Part shown: positions 6,629-15,217 of the stretch, piece by piece
Layout: the number at the start of each line of letters is the position of its first letter
Numbering within the stretch: position 1 is the first letter of the stretch
Source: Terriglobia bacterium
Lineage (GTDB): Bacteria > Acidobacteriota > Terriglobia > UBA7540
Length of the DNA stretch: 15,939 nucleotides
Direction of reading: 5' to 3'
Assembly (NCBI GenBank): GCA_020072905.1
Contig: JAIQGB010000043.1
Span: 1 to 15,939, forward strand
The notes under the pieces: generated by a model
Database searches by the model: none
The model's input: only the letters and a program-made list of their open reading frames with translations
What the model was told of the DNA's origin: nothing
Translations under genes and position numbers: made by a program

Positions 6629-7789
6629 CTTTTTCAGGTCCTTCCTCGGATCGTCCGGATTCAGCCGTGCGAGTTCGCGCAGAATCTCTTTGCTTCGCTC
6701 GTCGGCCACCTTGGGAACGACGACCTGCACTTCGACGAATTGATCGCCGCGCACGCTGGCGCGCAGCGAGGGTGCGCCCTTGCCGCGCAGGCGCAGTTTC
6801 TGGCCACTCTGCGTGCCGGGCGGAATCTTGATGGTGGTTGGGCCGTCGATGGTGGGCACTTCAACCTTGGCCCCCAGCGCCGCTTCCGTGAACGTCACGG
6901 GGACTTTGATGTAGATGTTGTCGCCCTTGCGCTCGAAGAGTGGATGCGTTTCGACCTCGGTGACGATGTAGAGGTCGCCCGAGCCGCCACCGCGGACGCC
7001 CGCGTTGCCTTTCCCCGGAACGCGGACTCGCGAGCCGGTATCCACGCCCGCCGGAATGCGCACGTCGAAGGTCTCCGGTCGCCGAATCTCGCCCGAGCCA
7101 CCGCAGGCGGGGCAGCGCCGCTTCTGCTTGCCCGTCCCGCGGCAGTCCGGGCAGACCATCGAAAAACGCATTGCGCCCGCCTGTCGCGTCGCTTTGCCCG
7201 AACCCCCGCAGGTGGAGCAGGTGACCGCCGCGCCGCCCGCCGAGCCGGTCCCGTTGCAGGTCGAGCAGGGAGACGCGCGCGCCACCGTCAGCCGAATCTG
7301 CGTGCCGCGAATCGCCTCCCAGAAACCCAGATGGAGATGGTGCTCGAGGTCCCCGCCCTTTTCGGGCCCCTCGCGCTCCGCTGCGGCTTCGCGGCCGCGC
7401 GAAAAGACCTGCGAGAACAGGTCCTTGAACGACGAGCCGAAGCCGCCGCCCTTTTCTTCGCCGCCGGTGAAGTCGGAGAAATCGAATCCGGAAAAGTCGA
7501 CGCCCGGGGCGCCGCCTCCACTCGGGGAGGGCTGGCCGTAGCCGCCGGGCGGAATGTTGTCCGAGTAGAAGCCGTACTGGTCGTAGATCTGCCGCTTCTT
7601 CTCGTCGCCGAGGACGTCGTAGGCTTCCTGAATCTCCTTGAACTTCTCTTCTGCGGACTTGTTGCCGGGATTGACGTCAGGATGATGCTTGCGCGCCAGA
7701 CGCCGGTACGCCTTGCGGATCTGCTCGGGCTTCGCGCTGCGCTCGACGCCCAGCGTCGCGTAGTAGTCTTTTTGTGTTCCGACGGGCAT
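6620..7789 (-). CDS. dnaJ: Chaperone DnaJ (Hsp40)
   Basis: A 389-residue type I DnaJ, the co-chaperone that delivers substrates to DnaK and stimulates its ATPase. The J domain (about 8-73) has the essential HPD at 36-38. A Gly/Phe-rich linker follows (about 80-130). Four CxxCxGxG zinc motifs start at Cys175, Cys191, Cys213 and Cys226, and two substrate-binding beta domains follow. All catalytic and metal residues are intact. The ATG at 7789 puts MPVGTQK ahead of the J-domain start DYYATLGV; the ribosome-binding site is weak. Its partner dnaK lies upstream on the same strand, but 1,139 bp away and separated by a toxin-antitoxin pair and a small gene, so one simple operon is uncertain. It has heptamer arrays at both ends. 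Confidence 0.96.
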   Translation of the reverse strand: MPVGTQKDYYATLGVERSAKPEQIRKAYRRLARKHHPDVNPGNKSAEEKFKEIQEAYDVLGDEKKRQIYDQYGFYSDNIPPGGYGQPSPSGGGAPGVDFSGFDFSDFTGGEEKGGGFGSSFKDLFSQVFSRGREAAAEREGPEKGGDLEHHLHLGFWEAIRGTQIRLTVARASPCSTCNGTGSAGGAAVTCSTCGGSGKATRQAGAMRFSMVCPDCRGTGKQKRRCPACGGSGEIRRPETFDVRIPAGVDTGSRVRVPGKGNAGVRGGGSGDLYIVTEVETHPLFERKGDNIYIKVPVTFTEAALGAKVEVPTIDGPTTIKIPPGTQSGQKLRLRGKGAPSLRASVRGDQFVEVQVVVPKVADERSKEILRELARLNPDDPRKDLKKHS

Positions 7790-7795
7790 AAAAGC

Positions 7796-7823
7796 AGTCG
7801 ACAGCGCTCAGCGGTCAGGCATC
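7796..7823. repeat. Degenerate heptamer array E upstream of dnaJ
   Basis: Four consecutive 7-base units fit AGNNNNC (7796-7802, 7803-7809, 7810-7816, 7817-7823). The match is looser than in the other arrays, and it lies immediately before the dnaJ start codon. It could be a decayed member of the same class or chance. Confidence 0.4.
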
Positions 7824-7938
7824 ACATACGGGGGCTTCAGCGACGACCAAACACCCCCTACTCCGGAATTCCCTGAAGCGCCGTCCCAATGCTTGCTCCC
7901 ATCAAGAATCTAGGATACTTTGGTGACTGGAGCCATTC

Positions 7939-8163
7939 ATGGGGCAAACGGTAGAGGTTCCTGCCGAGCTTTTCAGCAAATTCCTTCGCGCCAGCGAAGC
8001 GCTGGACGATTTGCACGATGCCTTTGAGGATTTTCTGATCCTGCACAACCCGGGTTTGCTTCGAAAGCTTCGCAAGGCTCGGCGTGAGCAACTTGCGGGC
8101 AAGACCCGGTCCTGGGAAGAATTCAAACGAGAGTCCACTCGCTTGGCAAGGCGACATCGTTAA
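7939..8163 (+). CDS. Putative antitoxin paired with RelE-like toxin
   Basis: A 74-residue protein without a firmly recognised domain. It begins MGQTVEVPAELFSKFLRA, continues with an acidic helix (ALDDLHDAFEDFLILHNP) and ends in a basic region (LRKLRKARREQLAGKTRSWEEFKRE). This size, helix-rich composition and position ahead of a RelE/ParE-like toxin are typical of chromosomal antitoxins. The assignment therefore rests mainly on context. GGAG at 7929-7932 lies 6 bases before the ATG and supports the start. It shares its strand with the downstream toxin but is separated from it by 90 bp, unlike the usual overlapping pairs. It opposes the flanking dnaK and dnaJ genes. Confidence 0.65.
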   Translation: MGQTVEVPAELFSKFLRASEALDDLHDAFEDFLILHNPGLLRKLRKARREQLAGKTRSWEEFKRESTRLARRHR

Positions 8164-8215
8164 ATCCTTACTCCCTCGCCGGATTCCCCGCCCCTCATTC
8201 TTCCGAAGATTCCTC

Positions 8216-8246
8216 TTGACAGAACATGATATCCAGAAACTAGGCT
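8216..8246 (+). promoter_or_regulatory. Possible separate promoter for the RelE-like toxin
   Basis: A perfect TTGACA (8216-8221) lies in the 90-bp gap ahead of the toxin gene. The best -10 candidate is TAGGCT (8241-8246) after 19 bp, a poor match and long spacing, so the promoter is tentative. Confidence 0.3.
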
Positions 8247-8253
8247 GTCGGGG

Positions 8254-8532
8254 ATGAGCAGTGTCTATCGGATTGACACAACCCCCCGGTTCGAAAGGGA
8301 TTTCAACAAACTCGACCGCGCTGTGGCTCGCCGCGTGATGAAGAAGATTGACTACCTCGCGGCGCATCCTGAAACCGTCGCGCAGCCCCTGCGAAATTTG
8401 CCCTCCGAGTTGGTCGGCCTTCACAAGTACCGACTTGGGGACTACAGGATTCTTTTGTGGGTAGATCGCCGGAACCAAGTGATCACCCTCTTCGCCGTCG
8501 CGCATCGAAGTGAGATCTATCGGAACCTCTAA
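8254..8532 (+). CDS. RelE/ParE-family toxin
   Basis: A 92-residue protein of the RelE/ParE superfamily. The N-terminal YRIDTTPRFERDFNKLD, two helices (about 18-36 and 41-52), and the C-terminal strands with GLHKYRLGDYRILLWVDRRNQVITLFAVAHRSEIYR are the standard signature. The segment LHKYRLGDYRIL contains the basic and aromatic residues that act on ribosome-bound mRNA in RelE proteins. ParE-like gyrase inhibition cannot be excluded. The start at 8254 has only a weak GGGG directly upstream. A TTGACA at 8216 raises the possibility of its own transcription start. It converges with the 62-residue gene at 8759-8571. Confidence 0.85.
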   Translation: MSSVYRIDTTPRFERDFNKLDRAVARRVMKKIDYLAAHPETVAQPLRNLPSELVGLHKYRLGDYRILLWVDRRNQVITLFAVAHRSEIYRNL

Positions 8533-8570
8533 GTGATCCACGTTGTGGATTTCCCGTGAATCCCAACCTT

Positions 8571-8759
8571 TCAATTCTTGCTGACCTTCAAAGACTCACC
8601 CAGGTGGTCCGGGCAGCGGGAGAGCATCCACTCCTGCAAGTGGGCACGAATCTCCTCGGCGAGCGGGGAGTTCAGCAGCCCCGTGTCAATTTCAATCTCC
8701 ATGAACTGTCGCCGATGGCATTTCGGGCATTCGATACCGACCTGGGCTCGTTGTTCCAC
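8571..8759 (-). CDS. Small CxxC-containing protein, unknown function
   Basis: A 62-residue protein I do not recognise. It has CPKC at 11-14 and SRCPDH at 48-52, giving three Cys and one His that could bind a zinc ion. The middle is acidic (MEIEIDTGLLNSPLAEEIRAHLQEWM) and probably helical. It starts with GTG at 8759, chosen because AGGAG lies 5 bases upstream. An in-frame ATG at 8837 would begin within a hairpin-rich region and give an unconvincing N-terminus. It lies downstream of dnaK on the same strand, after the dnaK hairpins, and converges with the RelE-like gene. A redox or zinc-dependent partner role near the chaperones is only a guess. Confidence 0.6.
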   Translation of the reverse strand: MEQRAQVGIECPKCHRRQFMEIEIDTGLLNSPLAEEIRAHLQEWMLSRCPDHLGESLKVSKN

Positions 8760-8767
8760 GTGTTCTC

Positions 8768-8847
8768 CTGTGGAGACGGCCCGAGGGGCCGTCTCACAGC
8801 GAGAGACGCTCCACCGGAGCGTCCCCATGGCGGTCAAAGACCACCGC
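8768..8847. repeat. REP-like cluster of hairpins between dnaK and the 62-residue gene
   Basis: Three dyads stand in a row. The first has perfect 10-bp arms (GAGACGGCCC, 8773-8782, and 8786-8795) with a 3-base loop, and can extend by CTGT/ACAG across a one-base bulge (8768-8799). The second has 8-bp arms GACGCTCC/GGAGCGTC (8805-8812, 8816-8823) with a 3-base loop. The third is weaker, GCGGT/ACCGC (8830-8834, 8843-8847). Confidence 0.75.
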
Positions 8848-8850
8848 TAC

Positions 8851-8884
8851 AGAAAAGCCGCAGCATTGAACAGCGAATGCTGCG
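8851..8884 (-). terminator. Rho-independent-type terminator of dnaK
   Basis: Nine-base perfect arms, CGCAGCATT (8859-8867) and its complement (8876-8884), surround an 8-base loop. Read on the minus strand the hairpin is followed by GCTTTTCT, a short U tract. It lies about 45 bases past the dnaK stop codon. Confidence 0.6.
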
Positions 8885-8902
8885 CTACGGAGGCTGCAAT
8901 CT

Positions 8903-8928
8903 GTTCCCTGTAACCTGTCCCCTGTTCC

Positions 8929-8930
<2 letters not shown>
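8903..8930. repeat. Heptamer array D over the dnaK stop codon
   Basis: Four consecutive units fit GTNNCCT (8903-8909, 8910-8916, 8917-8923, 8924-8930); the first and last are identical, GTTCCCT. The dnaK stop TAG (8931-8929) starts within the last unit. Confidence 0.75.
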
Positions 8931-10869
<1,939 letters not shown>

Positions 10870-10956
10870 ACCGTTTGCCTCCTCGCTAGGTTCGAAAAAG
10901 CCTTCGCCCCAAAACTATCCTATATTGCGTTAGATGCTTTCCCTTAGTCGCCCGTT

Positions 10957-10985
10957 ATAATAAATATTGAGTGTCGATGCGTCAA
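10957..10985 (-). promoter_or_regulatory. Sigma70-type promoter of dnaK
   Basis: On the minus strand TTGACG (10985-10980) is followed after 17 bp by TATTAT (10962-10957), five of six matches each. Transcription would start near 10950, leaving a leader of about 80 bases. Confidence 0.7.
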
Positions 10986-10986
10986 G
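10966..10986. promoter_or_regulatory. HAIR-like HspR operator at the dnaK promoter
   Basis: On the minus strand CTTGACG, a 7-base spacer and ACTCAAT match the known HAIR consensus CTTGAGT-N7-ACTCAAG at 11 of 14 positions with the exact spacing. It covers the -35 box and part of the spacer of the dnaK promoter, where a bound repressor would block RNA polymerase. The hspR gene is in the same cluster. Confidence 0.7.
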
Positions 10987-11166
10987 CGAAATATGTAAGT
11001 TAAAGAAAAATAATGATTAATCTCCGTTGTGAAATCACGTCCATAGAAGGTAGGACGACCCTGTGGCATGACCAGCTATTTCCCCTCCCTGGTCCCCTCG
11101 CTGGCGTATAAGCAGCTTACACAATTGGAGCCTTTTGGTTTATCCTTCCCGCTCTGGAGGACAGCC

Positions 11167-11571
11167 ATGCCTGCAAAGAAACCCCGCCCCGAATACACCC
11201 CAGAGCACGCCCGAGGAGGAATTAAGGCGAGCCTCCCGGAAATTGAAACCTGGCCCAACCAGTATCGCGGTTATGAAATCACCGTTACGATTCCGGAGTA
11301 CACTTCCATCTGCCCGCGCACGGGTCTGCCGGATTTTGGCACGATCACGATCCACTACATGCCCGAGAAGCTCTGCCTGGAGCTGAAGTCGCTGAAGTAC
11401 TACATTCTCGGCTATCGCAACCTGGGAATCTTCTACGAAAATGCCGTGAATCGCATTCTGGACGATGCGGCGCGCTCGTGCCGTCCCAAATGGATGGTGG
11501 TGCGTGGGGAATTCACCACGCGCGGCGGCATGCGGACTAATGTCGAGGTGCGTTACCCACGCAAGCGATAA
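11167..11571 (+). CDS. queF: NADPH-dependent 7-cyano-7-deazaguanine reductase
   Basis: A 134-residue single-domain QueF, which reduces the nitrile of preQ0 to preQ1 in the synthesis of the tRNA base queuosine. The catalytic Cys49 and Asp56 are in YTSICPRTGLPDFGTI. The QueF motif ELKSLKYY is at 72-79, followed by YRNLGIFYEN and a conserved FTTRGG end. The length matches the short, unimodular type. The start at 11167 has GGAGG six bases upstream, whereas the longer frame from 11068 has only unconserved sequence. No other queuosine genes are nearby, so it stands alone. It is divergent from dnaK; the hydroxyacid dehydrogenase follows after 73 bp with its own promoter. Confidence 0.95.
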   Translation: MPAKKPRPEYTPEHARGGIKASLPEIETWPNQYRGYEITVTIPEYTSICPRTGLPDFGTITIHYMPEKLCLELKSLKYYILGYRNLGIFYENAVNRILDDAARSCRPKWMVVRGEFTTRGGMRTNVEVRYPRKR

Positions 11572-11595
11572 CCCGCCCCGCTTCCCAACTTCAAA

Positions 11596-11625
11596 TTGAC
11601 CGGTTGCGCCAAGGCGGCCTAAAGT
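11596..11625 (+). promoter_or_regulatory. Promoter of the 2-hydroxyacid dehydrogenase
   Basis: TTGACC (11596-11601) is followed after 18 bp by TAAAGT (11620-11625). The -35 box has five of six matches and the -10 four of six. The leader would be about 13 bases and contains the GGAGG site. Confidence 0.5.
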
Positions 11626-11644
11626 CTGAAATCTTCGGAGGCCT

Positions 11645-12652
11645 ATGAAGATCGCGTTCTTTGAACTGGAAGATTGGGAACAAGCCGAGCTCAAGACGGG
11701 CCTGTTTGAGGGGCACGAGCTACACCTTTCGACCGAGGCCTTTAGCGAGCGGACTCTTCCGGAGGAACACGACGCGGAGATCGTCTCAGTGTTTGTCCAC
11801 TCCGCGCTCAATCGGGCGGCGCTCGACAAGCTTCCCAACCTGAAGTTCATCGCCACGCGCTCGACGGGCTTTGACCACATTGACCTGGAGTGTTGCCGCG
11901 AGCGCGGGATTTTGGTTTCGAACGTCCCCTCCTACGGCGAGAACACGGTTGCCGAGCATACCTTCGCGCTGATTCTCGCCCTCTCGCGCAACATTCACAA
12001 AGCCTTCGTTCATACCTTGGCGCGCGACATTCCTTTCGCGGAGCTCCGCGGGTTCGATCTGGCCGGCAAAACGCTGGGCGTAGTGGGCGCAGGACGCATC
12101 GGTCTGCACGTCATCAAAATCGCCAAAGGCTTCGGGATGCACGTGGTCGCCTTCGACGTCCGCCAGGAGCCGTTGCTGGCAGAAGTCTTGAACTTTCGCT
12201 ACGCCACGTTGGATGAATTGCTGCGTGTTGCCGACATCGTGACGCTGCACTGCCCGTATTCCCCCAAGACGCATCACCTGATCAACCCGGAGAACATCCA
12301 CGGCCTCAAACGTGGGGCGCTGCTCATCAACACGGCGCGCGGCGGGCTGATTGACCCCGCGGCGCTCACTCAGGCGCTGGACGAGGGAATCCTGGCCGGC
12401 GCGGCGCTCGACGTCCTGGAAGGGGAAGAACTGCTCAAGGATGAGCGGCAGATCCTCGCTCAGCCGTTGGCTCAGGACAAGCTCCGCACTCTCCTGCTCA
12501 ACCATTCGCTGCTCAACCGCGACAACGTCGTCATCACGCCCCACATCGCCTTCAACAGTCGCGAGGCGGTGCAACGCATCCTGGAAACCACCTTCGAGAA
12601 CCTTCGCGCCTTCCTCGCCGGTCGGCCGCGTAATTTAGTTGCCGCCCGTTGA
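11645..12652 (+). CDS. D-isomer-specific 2-hydroxyacid dehydrogenase (D-lactate dehydrogenase-like)
   Basis: A 335-residue NAD-dependent oxidoreductase that interconverts a D-2-hydroxyacid and a 2-oxoacid. The Rossmann dinucleotide motif is GAGRIG (148-153), with Asp171 at the end of the second strand favouring NAD. The active site is Arg232 (NTARGGLID), the glutamate in VLEGEE (about 259-262) and His300 (VITPHIAFNS). Length and pattern are close to D-lactate dehydrogenases, including the stretch ATRSTGFDHIDL near residue 70, so lactate/pyruvate is the best substrate guess. Related acids are possible. GGAGG lies only three bases before the ATG, which is tighter than usual. It is followed after 232 bp by feoA, which appears separately regulated. 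Confidence 0.88.
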   Translation: MKIAFFELEDWEQAELKTGLFEGHELHLSTEAFSERTLPEEHDAEIVSVFVHSALNRAALDKLPNLKFIATRSTGFDHIDLECCRERGILVSNVPSYGENTVAEHTFALILALSRNIHKAFVHTLARDIPFAELRGFDLAGKTLGVVGAGRIGLHVIKIAKGFGMHVVAFDVRQEPLLAEVLNFRYATLDELLRVADIVTLHCPYSPKTHHLINPENIHGLKRGALLINTARGGLIDPAALTQALDEGILAGAALDVLEGEELLKDERQILAQPLAQDKLRTLLLNHSLLNRDNVVITPHIAFNSREAVQRILETTFENLRAFLAGRPRNLVAAR

Positions 12653-12755
12653 CTTCTGTCACAGCCAAGGATCTGGGTTAGGGGGCAGAATGATTACCGG
12701 GAGCAAATCCCAAAAGGCCTGGCGACGGGATATGCCCAGCGGAACGCTAGTCCTC

Positions 12756-12781
12756 CCAGTTGCAACGGTAGTTGCAACTGG
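12756..12781. promoter_or_regulatory. Perfect palindrome upstream of feoAB, likely operator
   Basis: Two perfect 11-bp arms, CCAGTTGCAAC (12756-12766) and its reverse complement (12771-12781), are separated by GGTA. A -10-like TAAAAT (five of six) starts at 12786, so the palindrome covers the expected -35 region. It has no T tract after it and lies before, not after, a gene, which argues for a protein-binding site. The regulator is unknown; an iron-responsive one would fit feoAB. Confidence 0.7.
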
Positions 12782-12884
12782 AGAATAAAATTGAACTGAC
12801 ACTTAGTCCGATGCGCCACGCGTTTGGTAGTGGCCTTGCTGGCAGGTGTAAGCAGGACGACTTGCTGCGGATTCGGACGCACCC

Positions 12885-13112
12885 ATGACCCTCGATCAGG
12901 CAAGAAACCACTCCTTCCTAAGAATCCTCTTGATTTCAGACGATTGGGCGACACGGCGGTCGCTAAACCAGCTCGGTCTCTATGCCGGGGAGCGTGTCCA
13001 CGTGGTTCGCAGGGCGCCATTCGGGGGACCGCTGGTGATCGAAAACCGCAACAGTCGAGTTGCAATCAGCAGGCAACTGGCAGAAAGAATCCGGGTTGAA
13101 GTCATCCCGTGA
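12885..13112 (+). CDS. feoA: FeoA-domain ferrous iron transport protein
   Basis: A 75-residue SH3-like protein of the FeoA family. The family pattern is visible in LNQLGLYAGERVHVVRRAPFGGPLVIENRNSRVAISRQLAERIRV. FeoA is a small cytoplasmic partner of the FeoB transporter; its exact function is unsettled. The first ten or so residues are not conserved and the ribosome-binding site is weak, so the start at 12885 is the least sure part. The stop codon overlaps the feoB GTG start by four bases, so the two are translationally coupled. A 26-bp palindrome lies about 104 bases upstream. Confidence 0.85.
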   Translation: MTLDQARNHSFLRILLISDDWATRRSLNQLGLYAGERVHVVRRAPFGGPLVIENRNSRVAISRQLAERIRVEVIP

Positions 13113-15130
13113 AGATCGCCCTCGTCGGCCAGCCCAATTCCGGTAAGAGCACGATATTCAACGCCGTAGCGGGCTACCGCTCCCTCACCTCGAATTTCTC
13201 CGGCACCACCGTTGAATACACCAGCGGTCGCGCGCGTGTCGTGGGGGAAGTGATCGAACTCGTTGACCTGCCCGGCCTTTACTCCCTGAATCCCGCCAAT
13301 ACCGCCGAAACCTGCACCCGGGAATTCCTCCTCGCGGGCGATGGGGACGTTCTGGTGAACGTGCTCGACGCTTCGCAACTTGCGCGCAGCCTGGAACTCA
13401 CGCTCGAGCTGACGGAACTCGAAGCGCCGTTGGTCGTCTGCTTGAACATGATGGACGAGGCGACGCGCAAGGGCCTGTCGATCGATGTCAAGGCGCTCGA
13501 GAAGGCTTTGGGCGTTCCGGTCGTCGAGGCGATTGCCGCGCGCGGGCAGGGCATTGTGGAGACTTTCGTCGCGGCGATGGAGCTTCATCGTCGCGGCCCG
13601 AGGGTTTTCTCCCCGGCCTTCTCCTACGTGCCGGATGTCGAAGCGGTTGTGGATGGGCTCGCGGGAACCCTTGCGCAAGAGGACATGTCCATTCCCGCTA
13701 CGGACGCGCCCATAGCCCTTCAAACGGACGCATCACGCTGCGCCGCCCCTACATCGGCTATCGGCACGTGCATCGCGGCCGAGCTCGCGGTCGGAACCGC
13801 TCGATTCCCCAATCCCCGGTTCCGCGCGCTCCAGCTTTTGCAGAGCGATCCTCTCCGTGTGGCGTTCCTTCCGGCCGCCACAGCGGATGCCGTGGAGTGG
13901 GCGCGGCGAGAAATGCTGCGCGCGAGCGGGCAGCCCGCAGACATGGTGATCTCCTCGGCGCGGCACGCCGCCTGCCTGAATCTCTTCGAGCGCGTCGCCA
14001 CGGTCAGCAAGCCGCACGGCGACTGGCGCGAACGAGTGGACCGCTGGCTGATGCACCCTTTCTGGGGCTACGTGTTCCTGGCGCTGATCTTCCTGGGCTT
14101 CTTCCGACTGGTGTTCAGTCTGGGGCAACTGGGTGAAGCGCACATCCTCGCCGCGTTCGAAAGCCTCATCGCCGACGTGGGCCGTTTCCTCGCCCCGAAC
14201 GGCTGGCCGTTTGCCCTGGTGAAGGGAGCGCTGCTGGGCACCGCGGGCGCGTTCGCCATCGTGCTGCCCTATTTGGTGCCGTTCCTGGTGGGCCTCTCGA
14301 TCCTCGAAGACGTTGGGTATCTGGCGCGCGTCGGCTATCTGATGGACGCGGCCATGCACCGCCTGGGACTTCACGGCACGGCGACCATTCCGGTGCTGCT
14401 CGGCTACGGGTGCAGCGTGCCGGCGGTGATGGCGACGCGCATCCTCACTTCGCGCCGCGACCGCTTCGTCGCCGCCTTTCTAGCCGTGCTGGTGCCATGC
14501 TCGGCGCGCATGACCGTCATCATGGCGCTCACGGGGTTCTACCTGGGTGCCTACTGGGCGCTGGCGATTTACGCGCTCAACCTCGCCGTCGTCGCGTTGG
14601 CGGGACACGTTCTCGCCAAGATCTGGCCAGAGGTTGCACCGGGTCTGCTGATGGAAGTGCCGCCCTACCACCATCCCGCCGCGCGCGTGGTGATTCTCAA
14701 AACCTGGTGGCGTCTGCGCGAGTTCGTGGTGGTGGCGCTGCCGTTGCTGGTAGTGGGGAGCGCCGTCCTGGGATTGATTGAGTTCTTCGGCTGGCAGCCG
14801 CTGATCAACCGGGCGCTTTCACCGCTGACGGCGCTGTTGGGGCTCCCCGCCGCCGTGGGCCTGACGCTCATCTTCGGCGTGCTGCGCAAGGAGCTCTCGC
14901 TGCTGATGCTCATGCAGGCGGTGGGAACAACTGACGTGGGATCGGTAATGACGACAGCTCAGATCGTCATCTTCACTCTTTTCGTGACTTTCTACCTGCC
15001 CTGCCTCGCCACGCTGGCCTCGATGGTGCGCGAGCTGGACCGTAAGCTCACCATTGCGGCGTCGGCAGCGCTGCTCGCCCTGGCCATTGTGGTCAGTCTG
15101 TTGGCACGGGGAGTCTTCTACTTCCTGTAG
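13109..15130 (+). CDS. feoB: Ferrous iron transporter FeoB
   Basis: A 673-residue GTPase-coupled Fe(II) permease of the inner membrane. The N-terminal G domain shows G1 GQPNSGKS (7-14; GNPN is more usual), G3 DLPG (53-56) and G4 NMMD (113-116), with a Thr-rich switch I near 33-34. A helical regulatory region follows, then the membrane part from about residue 310 with two Gate motifs. Candidate gate cysteines are in GYGCSVPAVMATR, VLVPCSARM and YLPCLATLA. The protein is about 100 residues shorter than E. coli FeoB but has all core parts. The GTG start at 13109 overlaps the feoA stop. No feoC is seen downstream. Confidence 0.95.
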   Translation: MKIALVGQPNSGKSTIFNAVAGYRSLTSNFSGTTVEYTSGRARVVGEVIELVDLPGLYSLNPANTAETCTREFLLAGDGDVLVNVLDASQLARSLELTLELTELEAPLVVCLNMMDEATRKGLSIDVKALEKALGVPVVEAIAARGQGIVETFVAAMELHRRGPRVFSPAFSYVPDVEAVVDGLAGTLAQEDMSIPATDAPIALQTDASRCAAPTSAIGTCIAAELAVGTARFPNPRFRALQLLQSDPLRVAFLPAATADAVEWARREMLRASGQPADMVISSARHAACLNLFERVATVSKPHGDWRERVDRWLMHPFWGYVFLALIFLGFFRLVFSLGQLGEAHILAAFESLIADVGRFLAPNGWPFALVKGALLGTAGAFAIVLPYLVPFLVGLSILEDVGYLARVGYLMDAAMHRLGLHGTATIPVLLGYGCSVPAVMATRILTSRRDRFVAAFLAVLVPCSARMTVIMALTGFYLGAYWALAIYALNLAVVALAGHVLAKIWPEVAPGLLMEVPPYHHPAARVVILKTWWRLREFVVVALPLLVVGSAVLGLIEFFGWQPLINRALSPLTALLGLPAAVGLTLIFGVLRKELSLLMLMQAVGTTDVGSVMTTAQIVIFTLFVTFYLPCLATLASMVRELDRKLTIAASAALLALAIVVSLLARGVFYFL

Positions 15131-15181
15131 CGACGGTCTATGGCCGCCGCCTTGCACATAGCGCGCATCGAGCGCCGGGGC

Positions 15182-15198
15182 GACGGAACTGGTCCGTC
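15182..15198. other. Small hairpin between convergent feoB and the 69-residue gene
   Basis: GACGGA (15182-15187) and TCCGTC (15193-15198) form a 6-bp stem with a 5-base loop. There is no T run on either side, so it is at best a weak terminator. Confidence 0.25.
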
Positions 15199-15217
15199 AA
15201 GATCCATCAACGACGGG

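Larger units (their letters stand above)
10870..11166. other. Divergent dnaK-queF intergenic region, AT-rich core
   Basis: This 297-base stretch is clearly more AT-rich than its surroundings between about 10900 and 11045. It holds the dnaK leader, promoter and HAIR-like site. On the plus strand I see no clear promoter for queF, and no preQ1 riboswitch-like fold. A 33-codon in-frame extension of queF (from 11068) is not supported by conserved sequence. Confidence 0.6.

Noticed and set aside
6626..7876. A 416-codon plus-strand frame opposite dnaJ
   Set aside because: It is the complement of dnaJ, whose J domain and zinc motifs are intact; the translation has no family features.
7899..7913. CTTG-N7-CAAG dyad upstream of dnaJ as a second HAIR site
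   Set aside because: Only the four-base ends match and the total length is 15, not the 21 bases of a HAIR element.
7858..8574. A 238-codon minus-strand frame in the dnaK-dnaJ gap
   Set aside because: It is antisense to the RelE-like toxin and its partner, both of which have better sequence or ribosome-binding-site support.
11000..11166. preQ1 riboswitch in front of queF
   Set aside because: I could not find the short stem-loop with an A-rich tail next to the ribosome-binding site that preQ1-I riboswitches need.
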